Below, in pieces: positions 1 through 8,462 of a stretch of DNA of 53,514 bases. This DNA comes from Nostoc sp. JL33 (lineage in GTDB: Bacteria; Cyanobacteriota; Cyanobacteriia; Cyanobacteriales; Nostocaceae): contig NZ_JABXKP010000031.1 in NCBI RefSeq assembly GCF_017114985.1, positions 1-53,514 on the forward strand, in the 5' to 3' direction. Position numbers and translations under genes: made by a program. The notes below the pieces were generated by a model. It did not search any database. It worked only from the letters and a program-made list of their open reading frames with translations, and was not told the origin of the DNA. Within the stretch, counting starts at the first letter, position 1; the number at the start of each line of letters is the position of its first letter.

Positions 1-60
1 CTGATTTCTTTCCGTTAACATCACCTTTCAACCAACGGTCAAAAGCTATCTCTACAAAAT

Positions 61-154
61 GGTGATTCATCATCGACCCCTGTCTACGACACGCTGCGCG
101 AACGCCGTGTCAATCCTACGGATTGAATTAGTTAGGGGTCAATTCTTCATCACC
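61..154. repeat. Inverted-repeat element with internal small dispersed repeat
   Basis: The ends (61-81 and 134-154) form an imperfect 21-bp inverted repeat, about 16 of 21 matching, including a shared gacccct/aggggtc end. The middle holds a GC-rich cyanobacterial palindromic repeat (acacgctgcgcgaacgccgtgt type). No coding frame was found. It looks like a small non-autonomous element. Confidence 0.4.
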
Positions 155-165
155 CAAAAAATTCA

Positions 166-201
166 CCCCACACTCCTAAAAGTGAGTGTGGGGCTTCTTT
201 T
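166..201 (+). terminator. Rho-independent terminator-like hairpin
   Basis: A perfect 10-bp stem (ccccacactc at 166-175 with gagtgtgggg at 184-193) encloses an 8-nt loop and is followed by a T-rich run (cttcttttcgttt). It could end a + strand gene lying before the window, or the broken minus-strand gene at 205-518. Confidence 0.55.
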
Positions 202-204
202 CGT

Positions 205-518
205 TTAAGCTAAATAAGCGTATGGTTGCATTTTTACAAGAGGATTAATGGCAAATTTGCCTTGATTCTTTGAAGAATAGCTAATTTGCCTAAACTTTTC
301 TTGAATACTTTCCCTCAAAATAGAAGAAGCTAGTTCTTCAACACAGGACTTACGCACGAATTAGGGAATAACGAACCGCAGAGGCGCAGAGGACACGGAG
401 AAATCAGAGTTTGGGAGATATTTTGCGTAAGTCCTACAACAGATATTTATTTGAAAGCAGCAGCTTTAATTAGAGATTCTTGAGTTTCCTGAGTGATGTA
501 AATATTAGTACCAATCAT
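205..518 (-). pseudogene. Small ORF split by a MITE and a nonsense codon
   Basis: Reading the minus strand from ATG at 518 gives 23 codons (starting MIGTNIYITQETQES), then TAA at 449-447. After removing the 93-bp element 344-436 and one copy of its 5-bp duplication, the frame continues as VEELASSILRESIQEKF and runs to a stop at 207-205, 72 codons in all. The original product would be about 71 aa. I do not recognise it; the N-terminus (a short strand, then amphipathic helix) could suit a small DNA-binding or antitoxin-like protein, but that is a guess. Confidence 0.5.
344..436. mobile_element. 93-bp MITE with 5-bp target-site duplication
   Basis: Perfect 12-bp terminal inverted repeats (aggacttacgca at 345-356, tgcgtaagtcct at 424-435) flank a short core. 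The direct repeat CAACA lies on both sides (339-343 and 437-441), as expected of a target-site duplication. There is no coding capacity. A relative with the same end lies at 5053-5260. Confidence 0.75.
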
Positions 519-603
519 TGTTAACTCTCTCTACTTTTTTAGATGATATCAAACATGATCAGCAAAAATTTTAGTCATGTAATGTTGGGTTTCCTGACTC
601 TAC

Positions 604-1836
604 TCAACTGACGAGATCGGCGATCGCTTCTGAAGTAGAAACTACGCTTTCAGGTTGATAGCGGATGCCAGCTTGCTTGAAGCGATGTAAAGCTTCACCC
701 AAGCGATCGCAGTCGGCAATTAAACTGATCCTTACATAACCCTCACCTGCAACTCCAAAGGCATTACCTGGAGTCAGGACAACGCCTGTTTGCTGCAACA
801 CGTTCAGGGCAAAATCTGTGGAACCAACGCCAACGGGACACTTCACCCAAAGATACATTGTCGCCTTGGTTTTGGGGATATCCCAACCCAACTCTCCTAA
901 TCCTTGAATCAGGAAATCGCGGCGGGTACTGTAGCGTTCTTGTACCTCGTGCAAATACACATCTGGCAGTTGTAAAGCAGTTTCGGCTGCTGTTTGTAAG
1001 GCAGCAAAAATGCCGTAATCTAAGTTAGTTTTCAGCGTCCGCAAACCTTGAATTATATGCCGATTACCCACCACAAACCCAACGCGCCAACCAGCCATAT
1101 TGTAGGTTTTCGATAAGGTGTGAAATTCCACACCAATATCTTTCGCACCAGGAATTTCTAACAAGCTAGTGGGTTGATAACCATCAAAAGCTAACTCGGC
1201 ATAACACAAGTCATGCACCAGCATAATTTCATATTTATGGGCGAAGGCGACGATTTCTTCAAAAAATTCGCGGGGTGCGGTGGCAGCAGTCGGATTGCTG
1301 GGATAGTTGAAATAGAGAATTTTAGCTTGTTTAGCGATTTCGTCAGGAATCGCAGCTAAATCAATTAACCAGTCATTTTCTGGTTTGAGAATCAAGCTGT
1401 AGATTTTCCCGCCAGCGATCGCCGGGCCGCGAAAATGGGCGGGATAAGCGGGGGAAGGAACCAGAACTAAATCACCAGGGTTAACATAGGCGATCGCTAA
1501 ATGGGTTAACCCTTCTTTAGAACCGAGTAGCGGTAAAGCTTCGCTATCAGGATCGAGAACCACACCATAACGGCGATGATACCAGTTGGTGATCGCACGG
1601 CGAAAACTAGCAGTCCCTTCAAAAGGAGGATAACCGTGATTAGCGGGATCTTTCAAGGCTGCGATCGCTGCTTCTACTACTGGTGCTGGCGTTGCACCAT
1701 CGGGGTTTCCCATACCCAAATCAATTAAATCTAAACCTTGTTCCCGTGCTTTAGCTTTCAGTTCATCTAAACGGGCAAATACATAAGGTGGCAGTTTTTG
1801 TATGCGTTCTGCTGGGACAATCCAATTTAAACTCAT
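604..1836 (-). CDS. Class I/II PLP aminotransferase (aspartate/alanine/LL-DAP type)
   Basis: Pyridoxal-phosphate aminotransferase, 410 aa, normal for fold-type I class I/II enzymes. The Schiff-base lysine sits in HTLSKTYNMAGWRVGF. The NYPSNPT segment and the C-terminal GNAFGVAGEGYVRIS carrying the carboxylate-binding Arg are present. The sequence belongs to the AlaC/DapL-like group that cyanobacterial annotations call aspartate or LL-diaminopimelate aminotransferase; the true amino donor cannot be told from sequence. Its ATG overlaps the stop of the upstream dehydrogenase gene by 4 bases (ATGA, 1833-1836), so the two are almost certainly one operon with coupled translation. Confidence 0.9.
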   Translation of the reverse strand: MSLNWIVPAERIQKLPPYVFARLDELKAKAREQGLDLIDLGMGNPDGATPAPVVEAAIAALKDPANHGYPPFEGTASFRRAITNWYHRRYGVVLDPDSEALPLLGSKEGLTHLAIAYVNPGDLVLVPSPAYPAHFRGPAIAGGKIYSLILKPENDWLIDLAAIPDEIAKQAKILYFNYPSNPTAATAPREFFEEIVAFAHKYEIMLVHDLCYAELAFDGYQPTSLLEIPGAKDIGVEFHTLSKTYNMAGWRVGFVVGNRHIIQGLRTLKTNLDYGIFAALQTAAETALQLPDVYLHEVQERYSTRRDFLIQGLGELGWDIPKTKATMYLWVKCPVGVGSTDFALNVLQQTGVVLTPGNAFGVAGEGYVRISLIADCDRLGEALHRFKQAGIRYQPESVVSTSEAIADLVS

Positions 1837-3065
1837 AAAACCTCGTCACTGATTCCCTTGGGCGAAACTCGATTTATAAGGCTGCGCCGTGCGGAGGTTC
1901 CCTCCGTTGAGGCGACTGCCGTAGTATCCCTACTATCTATAGGTGCAGTGGTAGAAACCATTGCCGCCATCAACTGTTCTGGCGCGACTTTAAATGGTAG
2001 TCGATGGATGTCAGAATTAGGAACTAGAGCAATTTCAACGGCTGTTTGCAACTCGCCTAATGTAATATTGCCCAATCCCAAATCACTTAATTTTTGGGGT
2101 AGTCCAATTTCTGCGTAGAACTTTAACAACTGTTGCCGTGCTGATGCTGCTAGTTGATTGCCTTGTAGCATTTCTTCTAAACGCAGTTGTACCAAAATTC
2201 CAAAAGCAACCTTTTCGCCATGAATACTGCCATGTCCCGAAATGTGCGTTAAACCATTATGCACCGCATGGGCAGCAACTGTGCGACACTGCGCCCCTCC
2301 AAGTCCCCCAACTACGCCAGCGAGTAAAACAGTAGCATCTACGACTTCTCGCCAAACTTCACTACCTGGTTCTTTGATGGCGGCGGCTGACTTTTGCAAG
2401 AGGATATCTCGCAAAACTCGTGCTTGTTGCACCGCAGCAATAATTAAAGTGTCTTGCGAATGCCCACTGCTAACTGAGGCTTCATACCACTTAGCGATCG
2501 CATCACCAATTCCAGCTACTAAAGTATGTTGTGGTGCAGTTTTAATCAAGTCATAATCGAGTATCAGTAAATCGGGACATCTAGAAAGCCCCACATCGTA
2601 GAGAAATGCCCCATCTTCCGAATAAACATTCGACAAGGCGCTCCAAGCTGCACAGGTAGCCCCGGAAGTCGGAATTGTCACCACTGGCAACTGTAACTGC
2701 TGCGCGACTAATTTCGCTGTATCTAGGGCTTTGCCGCCACCAACACCGATAATCAGATCAGCTTTATGTTCTTTTGCCCTCTTCTGTAAAGATTTCAGGC
2801 TAGCTTCGCAGCAATCTGCACCATAAGTAGCTTGGGCAGTATGTAACTGTTGCGTTTCTAAAAATGGTTGCATTTGTTGGCTGATGGCGAGAGTAGACTC
2901 ACCTGCCACAATTAAGGGACGACTTCCCAAACAGGCGATCTCTGCTGCGGCTGTTTGCAACACCCCAGAACCACGGATTACTTTTGCTGGGGCAACTGTG
3001 AGCGTAAATAACGAACTAGAGGTTTGAGTAGACAAAGAAGGTTCAGTAGAAAATTTATTGGACAT
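1833..3065 (-). CDS. Iron-containing alcohol dehydrogenase, glycerol dehydrogenase-like
   Basis: NAD-dependent polyol/glycerol dehydrogenase fold. The nucleotide-binding GVGGGKALDTAK and the three metal ligands are visible: Asp in GIGDAIAKWYE, His in HAVHNGLTHI and His in HGSIHGEKVAFG. I chose ATG 3065; the longer ORF to 3104 begins with TTG and has no evident ribosome site. The last ~40 codons cross a small dispersed repeat (1880-1922), so the C-terminal tail (TEGTSARRSLINRVSPKG) looks repeat-derived. It is first gene of the operon with the aminotransferase. GldA is the closest family, but the substrate is uncertain. Confidence 0.85.
   Translation of the reverse strand: MSNKFSTEPSLSTQTSSSLFTLTVAPAKVIRGSGVLQTAAAEIACLGSRPLIVAGESTLAISQQMQPFLETQQLHTAQATYGADCCEASLKSLQKRAKEHKADLIIGVGGGKALDTAKLVAQQLQLPVVTIPTSGATCAAWSALSNVYSEDGAFLYDVGLSRCPDLLILDYDLIKTAPQHTLVAGIGDAIAKWYEASVSSGHSQDTLIIAAVQQARVLRDILLQKSAAAIKEPGSEVWREVVDATVLLAGVVGGLGGAQCRTVAAHAVHNGLTHISGHGSIHGEKVAFGILVQLRLEEMLQGNQLAASARQQLLKFYAEIGLPQKLSDLGLGNITLGELQTAVEIALVPNSDIHRLPFKVAPEQLMAAMVSTTAPIDSRDTTAVASTEGTSARRSLINRVSPKGISDEVL
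1880..1922. repeat. Small dispersed repeat inside the dehydrogenase 3' end
   Basis: The GC-rich unit gcgccgtgcggaggttccct followed by ccgttgaggcgactgccg recurs, with variation, on the minus strand at 9149-9200 inside a broken Rpn gene. Here it is read in frame and lengthens the protein. Confidence 0.55.
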
Positions 3066-3444
3066 ATAATCTAGTTTGCCAAAACTTTGATATTTCTTAA
3101 TCAAATAGACGGGTGATCAGGAATACTTGTTGCCAAGCTGGTTTTTGCATGGCTCCAACCTTACACCCGGCTGATCTGGATTTGAGCCAAGCAATGAAAT
3201 AGACAAAGCCTGTTGCCGACTGATTGAGTAGTTTGACGAATCGCACTAAATCTATGATGCCCATCCACCTGAAATTCCGAACTATCAAAGTTTTGAATAA
3301 CCGTATGATTAATTCACATTACCATTGTCAGATTCTCAAGAAAAGCAATCAAGAATTGATCATGTATAGGTGGTCATGCTATTTCATCCAATCCTTAGCT
3401 ACAGATACATCAGGGGCGTGTAAATATACGCCCCTCTGCTCCTT
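3066..3444. other. Intergenic region with one hairpin
   Basis: No convincing gene. The short minus-strand frame 3097-3288 has no recognisable content and overlaps the TTG-extended dehydrogenase frame. A hairpin (aggggcgt / acgcccct, 3412-3435) lies just beyond the stop of ycf51 and may end its transcript, although no strong T-run follows on the minus strand. Confidence 0.4.
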
Positions 3445-3966
3445 TTAAGCGGTAGGTTTTGGCAATTGGGCGAAATTGTCTGTGTAAATTTGGACTGTGA
3501 TTGGGGAATTTTGATGAGAAACGAGCGATCGCTTCACCTCACCCAAGTAAACTGGTACAGAAATCCCTGGTTCCGGGTGAATAACGGTACGGGCGCGAAC
3601 TGTCAACTGATCGTCTTCCCGTGTACCTGAGCGACCATAAGAAAACAGATTACTAGCTGCTTGACGTAAAGTTGTTTCTACTTGTGTGGGTGTAATTTGG
3701 GGTGATGTGGCAATCACCGCTTGTGTTGATCCATTGTCATAAACTAGAGTGTACCGGACTGCTCCTGGAATCACAGTCCGACTCAAGGGGACTATCGAGA
3801 GTGCAAATAAACCACCCGTCACCACCAGCATAAAGCCAGTTGTACCCACCAGCCGAAAGCGGATGCCCCATTTGAGAATAAAAGCCAAAGCTGCTAAGGC
3901 TGCGAATACCAAGGTAGCTATACCTGACCATTGGGTGTACTGAAGAAAGTTAGCTGTTGTGAGCAT
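3445..3966 (-). CDS. ycf51: Ycf51-family membrane protein
   Basis: 173-aa protein of the Ycf51 (DUF2518) family of cyanobacteria and some plastids; function unknown. Two hydrophobic segments near residues 13-33 and 37-60 form an N-terminal hairpin in the membrane. The remaining ~110 residues are a soluble domain (RYTLVYDNGSTQAVIATSPQ through VPVYLGEVKRSLVSHQNSP). Length and architecture match the family. It stands alone between unrelated genes with a hairpin beyond its stop. Confidence 0.85.
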   Translation of the reverse strand: MLTTANFLQYTQWSGIATLVFAALAALAFILKWGIRFRLVGTTGFMLVVTGGLFALSIVPLSRTVIPGAVRYTLVYDNGSTQAVIATSPQITPTQVETTLRQAASNLFSYGRSGTREDDQLTVRARTVIHPEPGISVPVYLGEVKRSLVSHQNSPITVQIYTDNFAQLPKPTA

Positions 3967-4039
3967 AAGTTGGTTAGTGAGGCGTATTTTTTTTATTACC
4001 TATAGCTATTAGAGCAGAAAGCTCATCAGAGGCAAGGTG

Positions 4040-4310
4040 ACTCAGGAACTGCGATTCTACGCATGAATTCCACGACTTGAAGCCGTGGACTCGTCAAGGA
4101 ATTCCGTAGTGATCTTTTCGATTAGGCGGGGAATGTATAAAACATCTTCTGGTGAATGCGTCAACGCGGATCTTAATGGAGTCGCCAATATTTTAGCAAA
4201 AGTAAGTACAAGACTAGGTTTAGACCTCAGTCGAGTAGGTAGGGGTTGCTTGACGCAACCTATGCGGTTCTACGCATGAATCCCACCTCCTCAAGGGGTG
4301 GGAGCGTCAA
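4040..4310 (+). mobile_element. Decayed IS200/IS605-type (TnpB) element, two right-end copies
   Basis: Two related segments, 4052-4097 and 4264-4310, each contain ttctacgcatgaat, then a hairpin (ccacgacttgaagccgtgg at 4070-4088; tcccacc/ggtggga at 4281-4303), then cgtcaa. This is the layout of the right end of cyanobacterial TnpB elements, where the tail of tnpB runs into a subterminal hairpin and the guide-RNA scaffold. Between them lies only the last ~50 codons of a tnpB. The left end and tnpA are absent. Confidence 0.6.
4112..4279 (+). pseudogene. TnpB C-terminal fragment
   Basis: The frame ending at 4279 reads RGMYKTSSGECVNADLNGVA then NILAKVSTRLGLDLSRVGRG and ends PMRFYA. NADLNGVANIL matches the last RuvC acidic motif of TnpB (typically NADVNGAANIL), and the PMRFYA end is usual for IS605 OrfB proteins. 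The upstream part of the protein, including the first two RuvC motifs and most of the zinc ribbon, is missing. Fragment only; no activity expected. Confidence 0.65.
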
Positions 4311-4436
4311 CGAGAGCTTACACCATAAGGGGTTATGGTAGTTTCTGATGCCAATCAGAATATTGGGCGCGATCGCAGTCAGAATAAAGTTTAAACTTGC
4401 GTTTAGCCTAAGTTTAGCGGTGAAATGGAGCCAACC

Positions 4437-4955
4437 TCAGAACAGTATTGGCTCACCAGAGACGATATGAAAATTTTTAGATGTCTGCAACTTAGTTTGA
4501 ACACTATCAATGATTGCCGGCCAATCAGCATCTCTGTTCCATTCGGAGTGAATCCTGGTTTTAGTTACCGCGTCGTAGAGGTTACAAAAAACCACATTCT
4601 CTTTTCCAGCAATTGCAGCGATAATCAGGGGCTTGGAAAAGTCCTGAACTAGTAATACAGCTAAAAGGAAAGTTTTAGCAAAGTTCGTTTCTATCCCAGT
4701 CCTCACAACATAAATTTCATCCGCTCTCACAAATATGTCTAATTTAACGTTGTCCTTTCCCTTAAATTCTGTCGTTTTTAATTTCAGTTCAGATATATAC
4801 CCAGTTAGCCCTGTTTGTTGGACAGGAATAGTTTTATCATTATTGATATCGTAGTTATACCACAGGTAAGATTCCCCGTTTAATTCTCCACTTTTCACAT
4901 ACAAATAGATAGGTTCTGGCGGGTTACAAAGACCTAGTTTAATTTCAGCAATCAT
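4437..4955 (-). CDS. Hypothetical protein, 172 aa
   Basis: Not recognised. It is soluble, without signal peptide or membrane segment. The N-terminal half alternates strands (IKLGLCNPPEPIYLYVKSG, YLWYNYDINNDKTIPV, GYISELKLKTTEFKGKDNVK), compatible with a beta-barrel of OB-fold type. The rest reads DIFVRADEIYVVRTGIETNF, SKPLIIAAIAGKENVVFCNL, then an acidic/aromatic tail. The phrase YLWYNYD followed by GLTGYISEL recalls uncharacterised plasmid and phage-neighbourhood proteins, but I cannot name a family. An AAAGGA ribosome site lies nine bases before ATG 4955. It neighbours the TnpB scar, so an accessory origin is possible. Confidence 0.6.
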   Translation of the reverse strand: MIAEIKLGLCNPPEPIYLYVKSGELNGESYLWYNYDINNDKTIPVQQTGLTGYISELKLKTTEFKGKDNVKLDIFVRADEIYVVRTGIETNFAKTFLLAVLLVQDFSKPLIIAAIAGKENVVFCNLYDAVTKTRIHSEWNRDADWPAIIDSVQTKLQTSKNFHIVSGEPILF

Positions 4956-5052
4956 GTTTTATGTTCCTTTATGAAAGATAAAAATTTTTAAGATATTCCG
5001 TCAAATTCAATATTTTTTAAAATTCTGCTTAACTGAAGAAAAATAATAAATT

Positions 5053-5260
5053 AGGACTTACGCATTGACAAGAAATACCAAATATGAATCAAGGTTAAAA
5101 ACCATATCTTTCGTAAGGGCACAGCAATGCTGTGCCCTTACAGCATGGTCTATTTACGTAGTTTACCGCCGTAGGCATCGCAGAATAATTAAGAAAAGCC
5201 TGAAACAACCGGGAGCATCCTTAATTCACATCACGATGCATTTGTACAGTGCGTAAGTTT
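5053..5260. mobile_element. MITE-like element sharing ends with the 344-436 element
   Basis: It starts with aggacttacgca (5053-5064), identical to the end of the 344-436 element, and finishes with tgcgtaagt (5250-5258) in inverted orientation. A perfect 27-bp palindrome (taagggcacagca/tgctgtgccctta, 5114-5140) is nested inside and recurs at 40494-40520. No target duplication was identified. Confidence 0.55.
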
Positions 5261-5592
5261 TATAAATATACAAAAGGGCATCTACAAGAGATGCCCGTCA
5301 TGCAGAAAAACCACAAAGGGTTGTCCCTACACCTTCCCAACAATCAGCAACAGGAACTAATTAAGTACTAGCCCCGTTCTATAGTAATATTATTTACTCT
5401 AAAATCAGAAAAGGCATCAGTGTATGCACTGAAAAGTAACTAATGGCTATTCTCGACGCCTAACTAATTTGACGTGAATTCGACGGCTCATATAGTGTCC
5501 GCCTAATTAGCCCAATCAAAAGACCTCTAAGAGATTTTACTACGCAAAACGCCCCTCTTCGACTCCCAGAGGAACAGAGAAGTTCGTCGAAC
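5261..5592. other. Intergenic region with a short hairpin
   Basis: No gene found. A hairpin gggcatct-acaag-agatgccc (5276-5296) is the only clear structure. It lies downstream of the minus-strand ligase gene ending at 5593, too far to be confidently called its terminator. Confidence 0.35.
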
Positions 5593-7044
5593 TCACGGAT
5601 GAGATGCAAGCCTGTCTTGTTGCTTATAACGATGTGCTACTCCACAAATGCCAGCCAAAATTAACCATGAAAGCGTATTCAAACGAAAATCAAATAGGGT
5701 TACATCTACTGTATTGAATAGAACCCATCCAACAAAAGCCAGAAGATAACTGAAAAATATCAATCTGTCTTCTGTATTCATATATTTTGACTTTCGTAGT
5801 AATTGAACACCTGTAATCAAAATCCAAGCGAGTAAACCACAAAATAAAAAAGTACTCGGAAAACCAGTTTCAGCAGATAACATCAAAAACAAGTTATGGG
5901 GATGACCCAAGGGAATCTGCATCTGCGCTTTGTAGAGTCCACTAAAACTGCGTAACCCCCAGCCAGTCAAAGGATGTTTCTCAGCTAAAGACCAGGCAAA
6001 GTCCCACTGAGTTTTTCGCATTAAAGCGACTGGTCTACCTGGATACATATCGTCATTTAACCTTGCCCAAAAGAAAGCAGGAACGTACTGACGAAAAAAT
6101 TGAGCCACTGGCGAGGGAGAAAAAGCTGCCAAAAGCACACTAGCGACGATCGCAGCAACGCCACCCACAAGAACGCGCCAACCTTGGTAGAGTGCATAAG
6201 CTAAACAGGCAAGAATAGCGATCGCCCACCCATTGCGCGAATTGGTAAAAATCAAGGCAATGAAATTTGTAATCATCGCCACAGTTAGGAAGAGGAGGGG
6301 GAGTGGGAAGTTGGGAGTAGAGAAATGGGGGAGGAATGACTTTTGAACGGCAGCTACTCTACTTGGGTAGACCCCAGACGCGTCCTTGGCGTCTCCCCAA
6401 CTCCAAAAGACGCTGCTTGGCGTTGGGAGAAGACCGCGCTGTTTGGTCTTGGCTGTTAGTTGCTGATAGTTTTCTAGCCACAACCCTAAACCAAGGATGA
6501 AAATTATTGCTAGATAAGCAGCGAAGGTGTTAGCGTGCAAGAAGAGTGAAGCGATGCGACCTGGCGGATTTCCTCCTGGTCTGATCGTCCAAGCAAAGAC
6601 AATCCACAAAACCTCGAACTTCAAACTCCAGCCTAAAAATAACTGTCCCAAGCCGATAATCGCTACCGGCATGGAACCAATTACCAAAATCCAAGCCATT
6701 TGCCGCAATTGGGCAAATGTTTGAATCAGAGTGCTATGAGCAGCGAAAAGTAAAAAGAATGGTAATAAATTAAATAAGCCGACGAAAGCTGCTGTCTTGT
6801 CTTGGGCAAACCCAGCAGTCACGATCAGCAATACACTCAAAAGGGCAAATCCCCAGTTGAGGGGGCGGCGGCTAATTTTGCGGTATTGTTTCAGTAAAGT
6901 TATTAATGAGACAAAACCTATAGTCACAGCCCCCAAAAAAGGACTCAATGGGAAGATTAACAGTGCCCATAGAGAGTAGTTCCAAGAAGATTGCCAACGA
7001 GACTTGAAATAGTCAAAAACTTTGTTCAAGCTGGCTCCCAACAT
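5593..7044 (-). CDS. O-antigen ligase/polymerase-type (Wzy_C) membrane protein
   Basis: 483-aa multispanning protein with at least ten hydrophobic segments. The large extracytoplasmic loop RPVALMRKTQWDFAWSLAEK then HPLTGWGLRSF and LGHPHNLFLMLSAETGFPS carries the Wzy_C hallmarks: the Gly-x-Gly motif and the conserved His of HPHN. Family members polymerise or ligate surface polysaccharide; IctB of cyanobacteria is a relative, so the exact role is open. An internal stretch (about residues 195-235, 6346-6450) is encoded by tandem mini-hairpin repeats and probably forms a repeat-derived loop between membrane helices. The gene's first 19 bases overlap the end of the upstream yaaW-like gene, implying one transcript. 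Confidence 0.8.
   Translation of the reverse strand: MLGASLNKVFDYFKSRWQSSWNYSLWALLIFPLSPFLGAVTIGFVSLITLLKQYRKISRRPLNWGFALLSVLLIVTAGFAQDKTAAFVGLFNLLPFFLLFAAHSTLIQTFAQLRQMAWILVIGSMPVAIIGLGQLFLGWSLKFEVLWIVFAWTIRPGGNPPGRIASLFLHANTFAAYLAIIFILGLGLWLENYQQLTAKTKQRGLLPTPSSVFWSWGDAKDASGVYPSRVAAVQKSFLPHFSTPNFPLPLLFLTVAMITNFIALIFTNSRNGWAIAILACLAYALYQGWRVLVGGVAAIVASVLLAAFSPSPVAQFFRQYVPAFFWARLNDDMYPGRPVALMRKTQWDFAWSLAEKHPLTGWGLRSFSGLYKAQMQIPLGHPHNLFLMLSAETGFPSTFLFCGLLAWILITGVQLLRKSKYMNTEDRLIFFSYLLAFVGWVLFNTVDVTLFDFRLNTLSWLILAGICGVAHRYKQQDRLASHP
6346..6450. repeat. Tandem mini-hairpin repeats inside the ligase gene
   Basis: Three short palindromes follow one another: agacgc..gcgtct, agacgct..ggcgtt and aagacc..ggtctt. 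They read in frame as the stretch around SSVFWSWGDAKDASGVYPSR, which has no hydrophobic helix and no family motif. Confidence 0.55.
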
Positions 7045-7868
7045 TCCTCACGAGTGAGGCGAATTTGAGCTAAGGCGAAGATGGTAGGGATGATTCGACC
7101 ATAGTTAGTGGCGATCGCTCTCCACCCTAAATCCGCAAAAAACCAAGTCCACATTATCGGCCCAATCACAGCAAACATCGTGCGGGCTGCCCCATAACGA
7201 GCTGCACTCACTGTCATACCCCGTTGCGCCATTTGCATAGATACATAGCTTTGAAATTGCGTTGCAGCTGCTTCTGAGCCTGTAATCACCGCTTGTTTAG
7301 CTACTTCATAGGTAGCAAAGTGGATGGCAAATTGACGGGCAATTTGCTTAAGTACAACTGGCTGAAGCATGGAAGTAACAGCTAGAGCACTACCGCCTTT
7401 GAAAAGTAACCCCAAGGGGTCACGTTGCAATAAAAGTGGTAGCGGTTGTTTTAGTTCTGATTTGAGCAGCTGACGCTGCACTTGTACAGTCAATTTTTGC
7501 TTTTCCTGTTCAGGCAATTTTTTCCACACCTGTCCTAGCAGATGCAAAAATACTTCTGCTTCTAAATCAATAGTTGCCAGCTGATTAGAATAGGGAATTT
7601 TTAGATACTTACATACTTGAACTAACGCTTGTCGATAAGTTACCTCGCCTGTACGTCCCCGCAATACTGTTATCCCATCTGCCGCCAAAAAGCGAAAGCG
7701 ACCCTCTAATGCGTCTAACCAAGCTTTGCGGTCTTGGCTTTGCACTTCGATGGGTTCGGGTGTGTGTACATAGTCTAGGGGATTGAACTTACGACTAAAT
7801 AGAATCGCCGTTAAATCTTGCAATTCTTCTTCGGTCGCTAACTCTAGCGCCGCCCTCATTTCATCCAA
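7026..7868 (-). CDS. YaaW/UPF0174-family protein
   Basis: About 280 aa. The central part (LRGRTGEVTYRQALVQVCKY, AEVFLHLLGQVWKKLPEQEK, then QRQLLKSELKQPLPLLLQRD) matches the pattern of Escherichia coli YaaW, an uncharacterised UPF0174 protein. The C-terminal third is rich in small and hydrophobic residues (AARTMFAVIGPIMWTWFFAD, GRIIPTIFALAQIRL), suggesting membrane association. The start is taken as TTG 7868 because GGAGG lies eight bases before it; ATG 7859 and TTG 7892 are alternatives. Its 3' end overlaps the downstream ligase gene by 19 bases. Confidence 0.7.
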   Translation of the reverse strand: MDEMRAALELATEEELQDLTAILFSRKFNPLDYVHTPEPIEVQSQDRKAWLDALEGRFRFLAADGITVLRGRTGEVTYRQALVQVCKYLKIPYSNQLATIDLEAEVFLHLLGQVWKKLPEQEKQKLTVQVQRQLLKSELKQPLPLLLQRDPLGLLFKGGSALAVTSMLQPVVLKQIARQFAIHFATYEVAKQAVITGSEAAATQFQSYVSMQMAQRGMTVSAARYGAARTMFAVIGPIMWTWFFADLGWRAIATNYGRIIPTIFALAQIRLTREECWEPA

Positions 7869-8462
7869 TTTACCATCCTCCCTTCCGTGCAACTTTCTGT
7901 ACCTTATTCTACTATTAGCTTTCAGCAGTCATTAGTAATAATTTTGGACTTTGATCAATACCTTTGCCGAAAAAAGAGTATGAAGAGAGGGCTGATCTAG
8001 TAGAGTTATTGTCTTCCACAACGACAACTCAGGTGCGATCGCCAGCTATTAAGAATGAGTTACGAAAAAATTTGGGCGATACCTACGGCTGGCTACGCCT
8101 ACGCCTGGCTTGTGTGGCGACTGAAAACTCCTATGAGCGATCGCCATAGTAACCTATAATTATTGATAAATTTTATGATTAATATTAGCGATGACAGTTA
8201 TCTTAACTAGCGAAGATTGGAAACAACTGTGGTCATAAGCTACACACAACAGTCTCCACAACCTCGCGTTGGCGTAGCCCTTCTCTTAAGCAAGCTGCGC
8301 GATCGCGGACTCGTTGGCGAAGCCTAAGAAGAGAAGAGGCTACGCGATCGCCAAAAGCCAATGCTCAGACTTCTCTGGGCGCGGGACTAATAAAAACTTT
8401 GAAACCCGCGATCGCGGGTTTTGCTTGTATAGCCACGTATTTTCTAAAGCGATTAGTTAAAA
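7869..8462. other. Intergenic region with inverted repeats
   Basis: No supported gene. The weak + frame 7964-8149 crosses a dispersed repeat (ggctacgcctacgcc). A long imperfect hairpin pairs gcgtagcccttctctt (8272-8287) with aagagaagaggctacgc (8329-8345), enclosing HIP1 sites. Confidence 0.4.
8402..8421. terminator. Perfect 20-bp palindrome centred on HIP1
   Basis: aaacccgcgatcgcgggttt is fully self-complementary and lies 42 bases past the stop of the minus-strand Rpn gene. It could serve as terminator in either direction; T-runs are short on both sides. Confidence 0.45.

Noticed and set aside
3097..3288. 63-aa minus-strand ORF upstream of the dehydrogenase
   Set aside because: No family resemblance, no ribosome site, and it conflicts only with a doubtful TTG extension of the next gene.
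5593..7044. IctB bicarbonate-transport-related protein
   Set aside because: Same Wzy_C superfamily, but the N-terminus and length do not let me separate it from other ligases, so only the broad family is called.
7964..8149. 61-aa + strand ORF
   Set aside because: Half of it is a dispersed repeat (ggctggctacgcctacgcc); no conserved content.
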